From Tetragonia tetragonoides (Eukaryota; Streptophyta; Magnoliopsida; Caryophyllales; Aizoaceae), in the NCBI GenBank assembly GCA_038025085.1, contig CM076140.1, positions 3,288,501 through 3,352,500 on the forward strand: a stretch of DNA of 64,000 bases. Reading direction: 5' to 3'. The position numbers were made by a program, and so were the translations under genes. This document shows, in pieces, positions 27,657-39,831 of this stretch (position 1 is its first letter; every line of letters starts with the position of its first letter). The notes beneath the pieces were generated by a model. The model did not search any database and had not been told where the DNA came from. It worked only from the letters and a program-made list of their open reading frames with translations.

Positions 27657-30488
27657 ATGGCTAGTGAGAAGGTGGAGACTGTGGTGGCTGGGAATTACGT
27701 CGAAATGGAGAGAGAAGGAGATCATTCTGAGTCTAAGTCGGCTAAGGGCAAGTTTTCCAACCTTTTATGGCATGGTGGCTCCGTTTATGATGCATGGTTT
27801 AGTTGTGCTTCTAACCAAGTAAGTCATGTTTACTATGTTCTCAATCGCTAAATCACGTAATTTTATTTGAATATCCTTTTTAAGCATCTTAGATCCAAAC
27901 TCATCATAACCTCCACATTGTAATCTATTGAGCTTATTATCGTCCATTATCATCCTTGCTCACCCACTTATTTTATCTTCTTTTTGTTTTGGTAAGTTGG
28001 CCTATATATATAATCCAACTCAGCTTATATCATTGGTCTATCCCTTTTAGGCGAGGTTAAGCCAAATCAAATAATATATGCCCCCGATACCCCACACTCC
28101 TCCAAAGAACTAGTTGGACCAAGACCCAACTGTTTCCACCCTCAACCCTCCTTTGGGGAAGAGGGTGAGATACTCCATATGCTCGAACCAAAAATGTGCC
28201 CAACATGGAAGACAGCTAACTGTCTAAGTGAGGCCAGGGCCTATATGATCAATTTGTCATAATCAATTTGTTCATCTTGTATAATTATGATCAATTTTGT
28301 ATTATCTTCTATAAGGCTAGTTTGCAATAATGTTTCTAATTAATTTCTCCAAACTTGGTTTGTGGGAAAATGAAAAAAATGTAGGTAGCACAAGTGCTGT
28401 TGACACTGCCATACTCATTTTCGCAACTGGGGATGTTATCTGGGATATTATTCCAACTCTTCTATGGCTTGATGGGCAGCTGGACAGCTTACCTCATCAG
28501 TGTACTTTATGTTGAATACAGAACCAGAAAAGAGCGAGAAAAAGTCGATTTTCGAAATCATGTTATTCAGGTAATAATGATTTCTTTAACATGCTACTTA
28601 ACACGAAAATTTCTATAAGACGGTCTTTTTGTAACTTTTGGTGAGACGGGGATCACTTTTTTAAAATTACAACTGTAAAATGGCAGTGGTTTGAAGTGCT
28701 TGATGGGCTACTGGGAAAACACTGGAGAAACATTGGTCTCCTATTCAATTGCACTTTCCTTATGTTTGGCTCCGTCATTCAGCTTATTGCTTGTGCTAGG
28801 TCAGTCAATTCACTTACCTCTGTTTTATCATTTGGTGGTTCATGTAGATACGGCTTATTTCTTTTTCGCTACTTCAATTCCCCGTAAATATGTCTTCTTT
28901 TTATTCCATGTTTAAAGAAACAAAAGAAAACCATGTTATAACTTATAACTGGTAAGTAGTAAGTATTTTTTTTTTGTTTAATGAAATTCTGATGTTATTG
29001 GTGTTTGGAATTGCAGCAACATATACTATATAAATGACAGCCTAGACAAGAGGACATGGACATACATCTTCGGTGCCTGCTGTGCGACGACAGTGTTCAT
29101 TCCTTCGTTTCACAATTACAGACTTTGGTCCTTTCTAGGCCTTATCATGACATCTTATACTGCCTGGTATCTCACCATTGCCTCCCTCCTCCATGGACAG
29201 GTATATATAATACTACTGAAGTACTGATTTACTAAATCTTATCTTATATGTATGTTCAAATTGCTGGCATGTCACAGCCTTTTAAGATATTTTCATAATT
29301 TTATCATATACTAAATGAAATTCAAGATATTTTCTGACTTTATTTGTTGCTGTGAGCTAAGGTTGAAAGAGTTGAGCACTATGCCCCAGCCAAATTGGTG
29401 CTATACTTCACTGGGGCTACCAACATTCTATACACTTTTGGTGGCCATGCCGTTACTGTGTAAGAATCGCAACTTGAACATGTATCGGTTAAGCTTAATT
29501 ATTAACTGATCCATTTATACAACAGCTCAAGATTGCAGTAACGATTTGATATTTACACTAGTATCTATATACTGAGGACACACTTAGCAGGGAGTTAATT
29601 ACCTTGATTAATATGTGGAAATTAACTATTTACTGCAGGGAAATAATGCATGCAATGTGGAAACCACAAAAGTTCAAACTAATATATCTGATAGCAACAC
29701 TGTACGTGCTGACACTGACCCTGCCATCAGCAAGTGCGGTGTATTGGGCATTTGGAGACATGCTTCTTGATCATTCCAATGCCTTGTCTTTGCTTCCTAG
29801 GACTGGTTTTAGGGACATTGCTGTTATACTCATGTTGATCCATCAGGTTTAGTTTCTTGCACCATCAATTATTTATATACTTATTATACAAGTACGTACC
29901 TAGCTAGCTAAATCAAAACTCTTATACATACAGTTCATAACATTTGGATTCGCCTGCACTCCTCTATACATCGTGTGGGAGAAATTCATTGGCATTCATG
30001 AGACAAAGAGTAACATCAAGCGCGCCTTTGCTAGGCTCCCGGTGGTCATCCCTATTTGGTTCTTGGCCATAATTTTCCCCTTCTTCGGACCCATCAATTC
30101 TGCTGTAGGATCACTCTTGGTTAGCTTTACGGTTTACATCATTCCTGCCATGGCACACATGCTTACCTTCGCCTCTGCATCAGCTCGCGAGGTACCTATT
30201 ACTTAAATAACTTAATTTTCGTCGTAATAATTTGTTATTAGTCCTGATCAAAATGTTAAAAGTACTAATTTGGTGGTGTGTTTATGATGACAGAATGCTG
30301 TGGAAAGAGCACCATCATGCCTAGGAGGATGGGTAGGAATGTTCAGCATGAACATATTTGTTGTAGTATGGGTATTTGTTGTAGGGTTTGGGCTTGGTGG
30401 GTGGGCCAGCATGATGAATTTCATACAGCAAGTCAACACATTTGGGCTTTTTGCCAAGTGCTATCAATGCCCTCCTCATAAGTCATAA
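27657..30488 (+). CDS. LAX3: Auxin influx carrier, AUX1/LAX family, LAX3-like, 8 exons
   Basis: Plasma-membrane proton symporter that brings auxin (IAA) into cells; amino acid/auxin permease family. Coding exons: 27657-27818, 28385-28570, 28687-28799, 29017-29200, 29362-29459, 29639-29846, 29934-30191, 30294-30488. All are GT/AG, total 1404 nt, 467 residues, close to the roughly 470 of Arabidopsis LAX3. Typical blocks are FLWHGGS-like LLWHGGSVYDAWFSCASNQ (about 36-54), VLLTLPYSFSQLGMLSG, NIYYINDSLDKRTWTYIFGA, LYFTGATNILYTFGGHAVTV, EIMHAMWKPQKFK and LPVVIPIWFLAIIFPFFGP, with about 10-11 membrane segments. The N-terminus (VETVVAGNYVEMERE) and the short C-terminus CYQCPPHKS resemble LAX3 more than AUX1 or LAX2; that assignment rests on remembered family features. 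No break is seen. Confidence 0.95.
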
Positions 30489-30673
30489 GGCTGTCATTAA
30501 CAAAAGTGCTATCAATGCCCTCCATAAATCATAAGCCTAATAAGGCCGCCTAAAGTACATTTAATTTGCTTTTTCCATCGAACTTTTGATCATTAGGCCG
30601 CACCTTAAGAAAAGAATGATTTGATTATATAGGTAATATAGAAGTGTGTAAAGATTGGCATTTTTTTTTTTTA

Positions 30674-30727
<54 letters not shown>

Positions 30728-31938
30728 GAAGGCTGTTTTAAGCCTTTGTATTGTGTGAGTTGTTTGGTCTAAGGAATGTATGTAACTCGTGGTTTTCCTG
30801 GGGATGTTGTAGTCCACATTTAACATCTTTGACATATAGATGTGGTGTTCCTGTTCGGCTGTTCCCTTACTCAAACATAGTACATATACCTAATTCGTGT
30901 GTTGGCTTCTTCTTCTTTTTCTTTTTCTTTTTTCTCCCCCTTTCATATTTAAGAGTTGACGAAGAAAAAATTGGCTTTAGCATTGAGAAAGTCATAAGTG
31001 ATACATTCTATAATAAGATTGTCTTGAAAAGGTTATGTTGATGCAATTTCACTTCAAATAATGAACATCTATTTATTTTAAAATTTTAATCATCCGTACC
31101 TGTGATATATATATGAAAGTAGTGCTTCCTGGCATTTGCGTGCAATTCAATTCAAAACTAATTTGTACTCCGAAACATAAACCAACTCGAGTAACAATTA
31201 AAACAATGTATTCAATGCGAGAAACAAGACGATGTCAAATGAAACATTGGCGAATGGAGCTCAAGAATGAAAAGCAATCAACGTTTTGAACTCTCATTTT
31301 ACGGGTATTGACATATTGTTGTAGTAAATAATGATTTCAAACTCGTGATTATTTTTGTGAGGTGAATTTTTGGCAACAAGCACTCAGGCACTCTGATTTG
31401 GTCTTCATATTCATCAATGATTAAGAACGTACATGAACAAAATAGCCGGGAATGCTCGACTAATCAATTTATCCGGTAAATTTTCTGGTCTGGTTTTGCT
31501 AAATACTAAAAGTTGATAGCCAGCGAACATAGAAAATGGTCCAAAGATTCAACAACCTTTCCCTAACCACGCGAACTGAATTGATTGGATAGCAAATGGT
31601 ACTCTAGTTATATTCTCACTTAATGATTTTGAAGGGTCATTTGCAGATAATAAGTAGATTGAAATACGTACTTAGTGGGCCGGGGTTTACCAATCAAGGA
31701 ACGAAGGAAGGTAACAAAATGGCGGTGGCAAATGGCCAAAGAGCCGCCATGCATGTAAACGTGGTATGTCTATGAGCAGAGCAGTGCAGGGGAAAAGCGA
31801 TGAATAAGCCACAAGTTTCCAAATGACTTTACCTAACGACTAACATTCATTCTGGTCCCTTGATGGTATACTACATGTACTTTATCACTTGGACTCTTTG
31901 CCATGTCAATTCTCTCTTGGAATTTTCCTAATCCTCAT
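30489..31938. other. LAX3-like 3' flank and intergenic
   Basis: The 3' UTR is expected in the first few hundred bases. A (TC)n microsatellite occupies 30677-30725. Nothing else was recognised. Confidence 0.5.
30677..30725. repeat. (TC)n microsatellite
   Basis: About 24 uninterrupted TC dinucleotides about 190 bases past the LAX3-like stop codon, possibly inside the 3' UTR. Confidence 0.95.
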
Positions 31939-32347
31939 TAGAGATGGCACTGGGCACGGATAACACGAGGCACGGCATGACCGAGCACGCCTTTTACACG
32001 GCACAACACGGGCACGAATAACTGGACCTGGGCTGGGCCTGGACAAGGATTTTGAAAAGAAAGCACGATAGGGCACGGTCAGGCACGACACGACACGACA
32101 GGGCACGACGAAACTTATAATATTATTTTAAAAAAGCATGGGCACAACACGCACGGCACAAGCACGGTACGACACAAGCACGAGCACGGGGCACGAGTTG
32201 GGCCTATCTTTTGGAAGAGCAGACACGGGCGCACAGCACGTCACGACACGACACGAAGCACGACAACTATAAGCACGGCACGGCACGGGCACGACACTGT
32301 TATAAAGCACAAAGGCACGGCACGAGCACGGCATAAAGCCATCTTTA
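31939..32347. mobile_element. non-autonomous hAT-like element filled with GGCACG-type repeats
   Basis: A 409-bp element. The left end TAGAGATGGC and the complement of the right end, TAAAGATGGC, form short inverted termini. The flanking direct repeat ATCCTCAT (31931-31938 and 32348-32355) gives the 8-bp duplication typical of hAT. The interior is a degenerate array of 'ggcacg'/'cacgacacga' phrases and is far more GC-rich than the surroundings. Open frames through it are artefacts of the repeat. Confidence 0.75.
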
Positions 32348-32355
32348 ATCCTCAT

Positions 32356-34200
32356 CCTTTTATGTTCCCTTTTTTATTTTAACTGTAGAATTGTAAGAGA
32401 AAGAACACATACATTCTCAAATAGTCTCCATTTTCAACTTTCAAGTTATACAACAAAAAAAATCTCAGGCAAATGACTTTAATTGCAATTTGTAAAGAGA
32501 ATTTGATTTTAGTAGGGAATAATATGGGTAAAACCGCAATTGGTCTTGGTTACTCATGAGAGTAGCTCGTCGAATACTACCTCTTTTAATTTCCATTGGT
32601 CTGGCCAGCATGGCATATGAAAGTTGGCTAACTATCTACTTTTAGAATTTTAAAGTAGCCAAGAATTTGCCGTGAAACTGAGAGAGTTTTTATGTCATGA
32701 ATAATGATGATAAAAGAATTTGCGCAACTTTGTTTGCAGGAGTAATTCTTTAATTTCTAATCTTTCTTTCCAGTCTAAGAACTGTTATTGCGAGTTTCTT
32801 CATGATGTTGAGTATCAAAGAGTGGAATCAAAATGCATGAAGAGGGGAAGGAGATAGAATTGTAGATAAGCCCATGCATGAATTGAAATGTGGGGCTCCA
32901 TGATAGTCAACAATTACCATATCCATATGAATCTCTGACTTGTCCGACACAAATCATTTGGGTTTGTGTCGTAACGTCATTGGACTTACTCATCACATTC
33001 TTTTTCCTGATGGCGATTTCTTCCATCATATTACCACCTTTGTAACATTAGCAAATCAACTACTAAATATTCTTTGTGCTATACACAACTACTAAGTAAT
33101 CAATAATATAATTCAATAACCAACAACAAGTAACAACGAATTCATTAAAAATAAAAATAAAAATGGCCCTTTAGTTTTTATTATTATTATTTTATTTTTT
33201 ATTTTTTGAGGGAAGAATGATCTTATTATTATTATTATTATTATTATTTTTTTAATGATCTTTAGTTGAGTACTTGAGTTCACTTGTAAATTGTAATAGG
33301 AAGAAGTAAAAAGAAATCTATTATTATTATTTTTTTTGGCTCGTCAGAAAGAAATCTATTATTCAAGTGGGAGGTTAGATATATATCCAGTTGAATCACA
33401 ATGAGATGTTAGGATTGATTTGTAGATAATAATAACATGACTCAAATCTTTTTCAGGATGAATCTATATAAGATGCACCTTTACCGACTGATTAGGATGC
33501 ATCATGACTTTTAAAAGACATGAGAAATCAAAATGGGCCATTTCTTCAATATCACTTTCTCTCACTCGTTAAAATACGGATTACCAGAAAGAACATGGGA
33601 AAAAGAAGGAAAAAGCCTTCTTATAACAAAAGAAAAAGCAAATATCTTCTGTACAAAATGTCGTGTTTCAGCAGTCAATAATCGGATGGTTCATCTTCCA
33701 TTATCTTGTCTAATTGGTTGAAAATAAAAATAAAATTGAGGATGGTGAGTGAAACCTACTGAGTACTGACTTGTCTTTGTCCCTAAAGCTTTCGTTGTTC
33801 ATGCTATTCTGTGGCTCTGTCACATACTTTAGCCCAATCCCTTACACTACAGTACATCACATCAACCATGTACACCATTATATGGCGCACCTAAGGAATA
33901 TGACCTCTCACATTTCCCCCTTCCCTCCCGGCTCCTCTCGCGCCTCCGCCCCACACAAGACATATTGATAATGTAATCTGTGGCCTAAAGTAGGGAGATT
34001 TGAAATGTTAAAATGGTCCAACTAGTACTTGGGCTTAATTAAGCAGTATAATGCCAATCGCCAGTCTATACAACAGAACTTCATGGGCTTGCGTGATGTT
34101 AAGGTCCACATTTCAGATTTATTTGGCCCAGGTTCTTTACTGAACAAATCCTTAGCAGAAAGAGATTTCCCCTAAGAGCAGAGGTGCAATATGCAGATTC
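32356..34200. other. intergenic, nothing recognised
   Basis: AT-rich sequence with an ATT microsatellite at about 33222-33247. Open frames here are short and lack domains. The phrase 'cgccccacacaagacatatt' near 33950 may be a stub of the minisatellite TIR family at 3208-4880. Confidence 0.45.
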
Positions 34201-34640
34201 CCCATTTCAAATATTAATTCAGATCACAATTTATCTTCTGTAAAAGGCTGCAGTCAGAATGGAGCATACTGTGCCTGGGTTACCTTCAGGGACAACAAAA
34301 AGCTCTCAAAGGAGCAGAATGGTGAACGGTATCAATTCACACCAACTGAGTTCATGAGGCATAACTAAAAATCTCTGTGGCAGGTTTATAAGTTATAACA
34401 ACATTGCAGACAAAAAATTGAACAACTTTATCCATAGTGATGCTAAAACAATAGTGGATCAGCTTAACAAGGGTTCTCCCTACCCCTGGTTATCAGAAGA
34501 CAGATGGTGAACATCTCTGAAGTCTGCACAATTCTAGGAAGTTCAATTTATGTTGCTCATAATTTGGTAGCTTGGGCTAGTAGCTTACATTTTGCTGGCT
34601 ACTTGGATCAGGATAATTTTGCTCCTGTGAAACTGACGTC
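34201..34640 (+). pseudogene. fragment of a plant RNase H-like (retroelement-type) domain
   Basis: Three short pieces in different frames recall the RNase H-like domain of plant non-LTR elements and related genes: AYCAWVTFRDNKKLS (about 34268-34312), SDAKTIVDQLNKG (about 34436-34474, followed by an in-frame stop) and YVAHNLVAWASSLHF (about 34550-34594). The motif order is as in the family (start strand, Ser-Asp helix, terminal His-Asn region), but frameshifts and stops break it. This is most likely a dead retroelement piece. The call rests on short motif resemblance. Confidence 0.4.
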
Positions 34641-36205
34641 AGTAATCCCTTTTCAGCTGAACGATAACCTCTAAAACCTTGCTTATCCGGGGCAAAATAT
34701 TACTAATCATGACTAATGAGACAGAAGGACCTTGCTTGAGCCACACAAGGTGAGATTCCTCATGCGAATTCCTCAAGTTGTGTATTAAACTAAGCTAAGG
34801 CAAGCCAATTGGGAAGCAATTAAGTTACACAGACTGCTAAAAGTACAGAAAGCATCAGCAGCAAGTTTACAGACATCGATTAGTTTACAAATGCAAACAG
34901 GAACTCCTCCTGTACCACAAATTTGCAAAACATAAGACCATGTACCAGCTCTACTTGGTAGCAGCCTAATAGAACAACTGGAGCATCCAGTGTGGCTGCT
35001 GAACGGCACAAATTACTCTCCTATGAGTCCTACACAATCCGAAACACTCCCTTAAACCTCAAAATCTTCCTGACCTCTGAGGAAGAGCTTGGAGAGAATG
35101 CGAGCAGCATATCTACCAACCTATCCTTTAAGCCTAAGAGTTCAAGCTCTACTCGCACTGCAGGTTAGCTGAATCATTTGGCCACTCAGCGTAACCTGCT
35201 CAGGATCTGCTCTACAGCAGAGTACAACTTAAAACATTCTCTACCCTTCTTGCGTCCGAGAGTTCTGCCTTTGATTTCAGGTTGCAGCACAAAGTCACAA
35301 AAGTCTACCAGGATGATCACCACCCTCAGGAATAATTTAAGCTAATCAATACTCAGTCTAGCTAGGTTGACATTGCAAGCACGGTTAGACTAGCAGGAGC
35401 TACAACAATATCACAGGACCTTACATACAAAGGATAATACTTACAAGCACCACATATCAGCATTACAGGTCCAAGATGTGTACAACTACATAGTAGCACA
35501 AGTTGACTATGCCACTAAAATTGACAACCTTTAGCTAAACGATGACATTCAATGCCATGTTATCCCTGAACAAGTGAACAGCAATGGAAATCAAGCACTT
35601 TTTATTAAATAGAGAGGTGGCACCGAAGTCTAGGCTATGCTTTTCAGAGTAAAGCGCACTGCTAATAGAAGGGAAAAAAGAACCTATAATTATGATCCTA
35701 TACTGAATAAAACACCTTATCTTATTCTTCTTCACCATATGATCACTCTTACAACCTTGAACGAGTGAACTGAACCTTCTTGATAGCTCGAGTGCTCGAG
35801 ATAAACAATCTATCTAGAGGACTAGAGCTATCAAGTATGCACATACTGATACAAGTCACAACCCTTCACGCTTTCAGTAAACCAACACAAGATGTAACGG
35901 ATGTACAGTAGAGAATTCACAGTAAATACAAAACAAAATAGACGAGATATACGGTAACAATCTTTATATACTTTTTCATTATATATATAAACTCCAGAAA
36001 CATACAGTATAGTAGTGTGAACTGTGAAACCATGAATCAGTCAACAACAAAGAAAACTGTACTTGGAAGTAAAAACATTCAACCCACATTACAGAAAGGA
36101 TAGATACAAATGATATATACCACCGTGAGCTGAAATTGGCCACAAACCAAAACCACCATGTAATGATGGATATTCCACAAGCATAATCATCCCCAAATAA
36201 AACCA
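34641..36205. other. intergenic plus probable 3' UTR of the cold-shock gene
   Basis: No gene could be supported between the RNase H-like fragment and the cold-shock gene. Sequence close to 36205 is expected to be that gene's 3' UTR. Confidence 0.45.
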
Positions 36206-36805
36206 TCAATTTTGAGGATTGTTATTAGGACAATCCCTTGCAAAATGACCTTCTTCCCCACAACCATAACACTCCCCTCTCCCCCTTTCTCTCTCTCCTC
36301 CACCACCACCACCACCACCATAATACCCTCCTCTTCTTCCACCGCCTCGTCCTCTTCCGTAGGCCCCACCTCCCTCAAAATATCCCCGGCCACGATTCCC
36401 TCCCCCACGGGACCCACCACCACCACCAGCATAGCAATCCCTAGCCAAATGCCCAAACCTCCCACAATTATAACACTCCACACCCGTGCCCGTGCCCGTG
36501 CCGAATCTCCCCCCGCGTCCACGTCCACGTCCGTATCCGCGACCTCTTCCGCCGTGTCCATTACCGTGTCCGTCTCTTAATGGAACGACGTCGGAGGCCC
36601 TGGTGCGACCGTCTTCCCCAACGTCAACGTCGAACTCGACACGCTGGCCGTCGTAGAGAGTACGGAAACCGTCGAATTTGATGGAGGTTTGGTGGACGAA
36701 GAGATCTTCGGAACTTTCATCGTCAGGGGAGATGAACCCGAAACCTTTCCACCCGTTGAACCACTTCACCGTCCCCGTTGATCTCCTTGACTCACCGTCC
36801 GCCAT
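36206..36805 (-). CDS. Cold-shock domain protein with two CCHC zinc knuckles (glycine-rich, CSP2/GRP2-like)
   Basis: Single-exon gene of 199 residues. It encodes an RNA chaperone of the plant cold-shock protein family, which binds and melts single-stranded RNA/DNA in nucleus and cytoplasm. A cold-shock domain spans about residues 9-77 with RNP1 (KGFGFI, 20-25) and RNP2 (DLFVHQ, 34-39). An Arg/Gly-rich stretch follows, then CCHC knuckle 1 ([14 protein letters not shown], 111-124), a second glycine-rich linker, and CCHC knuckle 2 ([14 protein letters not shown], 179-192). Two knuckles and about 200 residues match the CSP2/CSP4 (GRP2) group rather than the longer seven-knuckle CSP1/CSP3. The frame is open 89 codons further upstream, but the Met at 36805 is chosen because the domain starts right after it and the upstream peptide is low in family features. 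Confidence 0.94.
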   Translation of the reverse strand: MADGESRRSTGTVKWFNGWKGFGFISPDDESSEDLFVHQTSIKFDGFRTLYDGQRVEFDVDVGEDGRTRASDVVPLRDGHGNGHGGRGRGYGRGRGRGGRFGTGTGTGVECYNCGRFGHLARDCYAGGGGGSRGGGNRGRGYFEGGGAYGRGRGGGRRGGYYGGGGGGGGERERGRGECYGCGEEGHFARDCPNNNPQN

Positions 36806-37827
36806 TCCTAGAGCTCTGTCGAAGGGTCCAGAAGGTTCTAGATGGATTTGGGAAATATTGGGTTTTAGGGTTTTCTTTTTTCTTTTTTGTTGTTGGTGAT
36901 AATTGGGAGGTGATGATGTGGTGTTAGTTGACGGGATGGATGGTAAAATGGGAGCTGGAATAGCTGGTGACTTTGATGATGTGAGGAGGTTGTGTGATTG
37001 AGGAGTGAGGAGTCGGTGTTTATCCATACGACCTGGTTCCTTCGTGTCCATACATGTGTGGGCAAATGCCAACTGGCATATGCCAAATAGGACGGGTTAG
37101 TAATTACACTTGGCCCAGTCGCAACCTTACTGGGTCTCGGTATAGTTTTTTTGGTTCACGACCAAGAGTATCCACCGTCGACCACAGTGACTATCCCCCG
37201 CGCTGGCTTGTAGACACCTCAAAGGGTGGATGGACCGTGGAGCTGGGTTGGGTACCTTGCGTAGACTCTTATGTAACAGTTCAGTCGCGATATGTGCAAC
37301 GCACAATCAAATCCGAAACCTTTTCAGTTGCACATGCGAGATGTGCAATGTACCAGTAGGATCCGAATCCGAATTCTTTTATTAGCGATCCTTTGTTAAT
37401 CATATAGGAGTGCATCATTTCTTTGTCACTGTGTCACGGCCGCCGTATATATAACAACAGATAATACTACTCCATTAGCTAGTGAATATTATTTTTTCTA
37501 AAAATGCACGTCTCTTCAAAGTTGAAACACATTTCAACCAAGGAAATTAAGTTAAGTAGATCCCAACAGGCACAGTGCCCAACAATTTAAGGATAGAACC
37601 AGCACAAAATCTCGTATAAGGCGGCCTCAAGGTGAGTCCCCTCCATACAAGTTTGATGTCATGCCGATGTCATGTTTGTATATAGAGGTAGCCTCACCTT
37701 GAGGCGGCCTCATACAAGACTTATTGTAGAACCAGACAAAAATTGTTGGCTGCATATTCAATTATTCATCATGTATATGTGGTCTCCAGGTTCCCAAATT
37801 TGTAAATTACTTACAGTCTACGGAGGA
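36806..37827. other. shared upstream region between the cold-shock gene and fluoride exporter copy A
   Basis: The two genes are divergent, so both promoters must lie within about 1 kb. A splice acceptor-like 'aaattacttacag' at 37804-37816 just before copy A's ATG suggests that copy A has a 5' UTR intron. The donor was not located. A hairpin MITE occupies 37609-37722. Confidence 0.45.
37609..37722. mobile_element. hairpin MITE upstream of fluoride exporter copy A
   Basis: The left terminus 'cgtataaggcggcctcaagg' and right terminus 'ccttgaggcggcctcataca' are inverted repeats. The centre holds 'atgtcatgccgatgtcat'. Similar flanks, 'tagaaccagcacaaaa' on the left and 'tagaaccagacaaaa' on the right, look like an imperfect target duplication. 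The same family is present at 20590-20712. Confidence 0.65.
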
Positions 37828-39831
37828 ATGGCGGATAGTGGACCTCGTGGGAATACCTATAGCTTACAATCTACACGGAAATACAGTTCATCAGGCCATC
37901 AGACAAACTGTAAGAATGATCACCAGCAGTAGTCCATTATGACTTCAGTTTTATGTTTTAGTTTCTTGTTGGTGATCACTTGAACGAGGATGTATCTATA
38001 CAGATATAGAAAGTGAGGTGGTTTCATCCCAGGCAGAAAGTATGATGGTCTCTGACCCAGTATCACCATTAGCATCAGAAGTCACAATTCCTCTCTTGGA
38101 CAATCAATTACAAGTGAGTTCTCTTTTGATTATGTAGCCTGCTCACCCCTTAATTAGTTCATTTGATTCCTTAAATAATGCTCGGATCATGTTAACATTT
38201 CGTATATTACGACTCATTTAGTGCATTGAGTTTATGTTTGAATCGTTTGATTATAAGATTATGCTAATGCCTGCTACAATTTGCAATGACTCTGTCTCTT
38301 TACAGGTAGAGAAAAAAAGGCTGTCTCCATCTCTTGAGTATATCTCTTGCCTTGCACATTTAGCTGTCTTTGGGATTCTTGGGGTAATGTTTTGATTGTC
38401 CTGTGATTTTCTAAAATGACGATAGCATAATGCTAGCTAGCATAAAGCATGATCTTCTAAATCGAGAAGAAAAATGCAAATTAGAGTTGCTGCAAGTCTT
38501 GAAAACACAGGGCCCCTGGAAAATGAAGTTTCATTTCAGTATTTTACCATTCAAAGAGGAATTGAAGCCTGACTTCGTCAGATATTTTAATTGTGCAGGT
38601 CCTTACCAGATTTCTATTACAGAAACTATTTGGTCCTGACATGGCAAATGTGACAAGTGATCAAAGTATCCTGTATCTTGATCTTCCATCAAATATGGTA
38701 TTTACCCTACACCCCAATTCAAACAGACACATACACTACACACAAGAGTCAAGAGATGTACTTTCTTATGAATTTGAGCATATATATACACCTGTAGGTT
38801 GGTTCTTTCTTAATGGGATGGTTTGGTGTTGTATTCAAAGCGGACATATCTCATGTGTCAGACCAACTAGCAATTGGCCTCTCAACGGGATACCTAGGAA
38901 GCCTTACCACATTTAGCGGTTGGAATCAGAAAATGCTCGAACTTAGTGTGAATGGACATTGGGTTGCTGCTGTTCTAGGCTTTGTCATAGGTATCAGATA
39001 CCGTAAAGTACCTTCAGATGAAGTGTCTCTTCTGAAGTTGAACCACTCGGGTTATCATAATTTCCTTCACCTTTTTGCTTCTTGCAGGACTATTTCTATC
39101 TGCTTATTCTATCATCTTAGGGGTTGACACAGCTAAAGGGTTTAAGTGGCTTCTTGAAAGGGATGGCAAAGGCCCAACCGTTTGCAAGTGGACAGTGAAT
39201 AACTCTAAGCAGTATCACATAATAGTTCTATTAGTGATGTTGCTGATGTGGGGCGGCTTGTGGGCAACAAGTGGGGTCTTGGGGCTTAAAGAGTTTAAAA
39301 ACGGAGGCAGCCTTGCTCAACTTTGGCTAGCGTGCCTTGTTGCTCCATTTGGGGTTTGGATCAGGTGGTGGCTAGCTCATCTCAATAGTAAAGGACTAGA
39401 CAACGAAGGATTGCTCGAGTGGATGCCATTCGGGACTCTGATTGCCAATGTCTCTGCAGCGTGCATCATGGCAGCACTTGCTACTGTGAAGAATGCTGTA
39501 AGCTAGCTCCCCTAGTTACTGCCATTATACTGGTTCAAGTATACTTTTTTCTTGCCCTGGTTGTTAGTAAACATGATTGTCATTTGAGTGTAGAATTTTC
39601 TGTCTACTGCAGGTTGATACAAAGAATTGTGATACAATAACAACAGGCATACAGTTTGGGTTGCTGGGCTGTTTAAGCACAGTTTCCACCTTCATGGCTG
39701 AATTCAATGCAATGAAACAAAGCACTCATCCTTGGAAAGCATATGCATATGCCACCATCACAATCGGAGTTTCATTTAGCCTGGCTACCTTGATATATTC
39801 TGTGCCCATCTGGACCAAATGGTACAATTAG
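37828..39831 (+). CDS. FEX: Fluoride exporter, CrcB/Fluc/FEX family, array copy A (short N-terminus), 7 exons
   Basis: Membrane protein expected to let fluoride leave the cytosol. Coding exons: 37828-37909, 38004-38113, 38306-38383, 38599-38697, 38798-38990, 39088-39497, 39613-39831; total 1191 nt, 396 residues. After a short N-terminus come Fluc domain 1 (GVLTRFLLQKLFG; DLPSNMVGSFLMGW; GYLGSLTTFSGWNQKM), a linker helix, and domain 2 (GVWIRWWLAHLN; FGTLIANVSAACIMAALA; GLLGCLSTVSTFMAEF), ending in TKWYN. This gives about nine membrane segments. The N-terminal part is split by a small intron absent from copies B-D, and the RRLFS and AGDIG/RRGSQR blocks found there are missing. The pore residues seen in the other copies are kept. 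The gene is open throughout. The N-terminal model (exons 1-2) is the least certain part. Confidence 0.88.

Noticed and set aside
31906..32355. Arg/Cys-rich open frames on the minus strand
   Set aside because: Produced by GGCACG repeats in the hAT-like element.
36212..36580. 122-residue open frame antisense to the cold-shock gene
   Set aside because: Mirror of the Gly/Arg-rich coding strand; low complexity and no domain of its own.
36806..37072. N-terminal extension of 89 codons on the cold-shock protein
   Set aside because: The open frame continues upstream, but the peptide has no family counterpart and the internal Met at 36805 gives the usual length.
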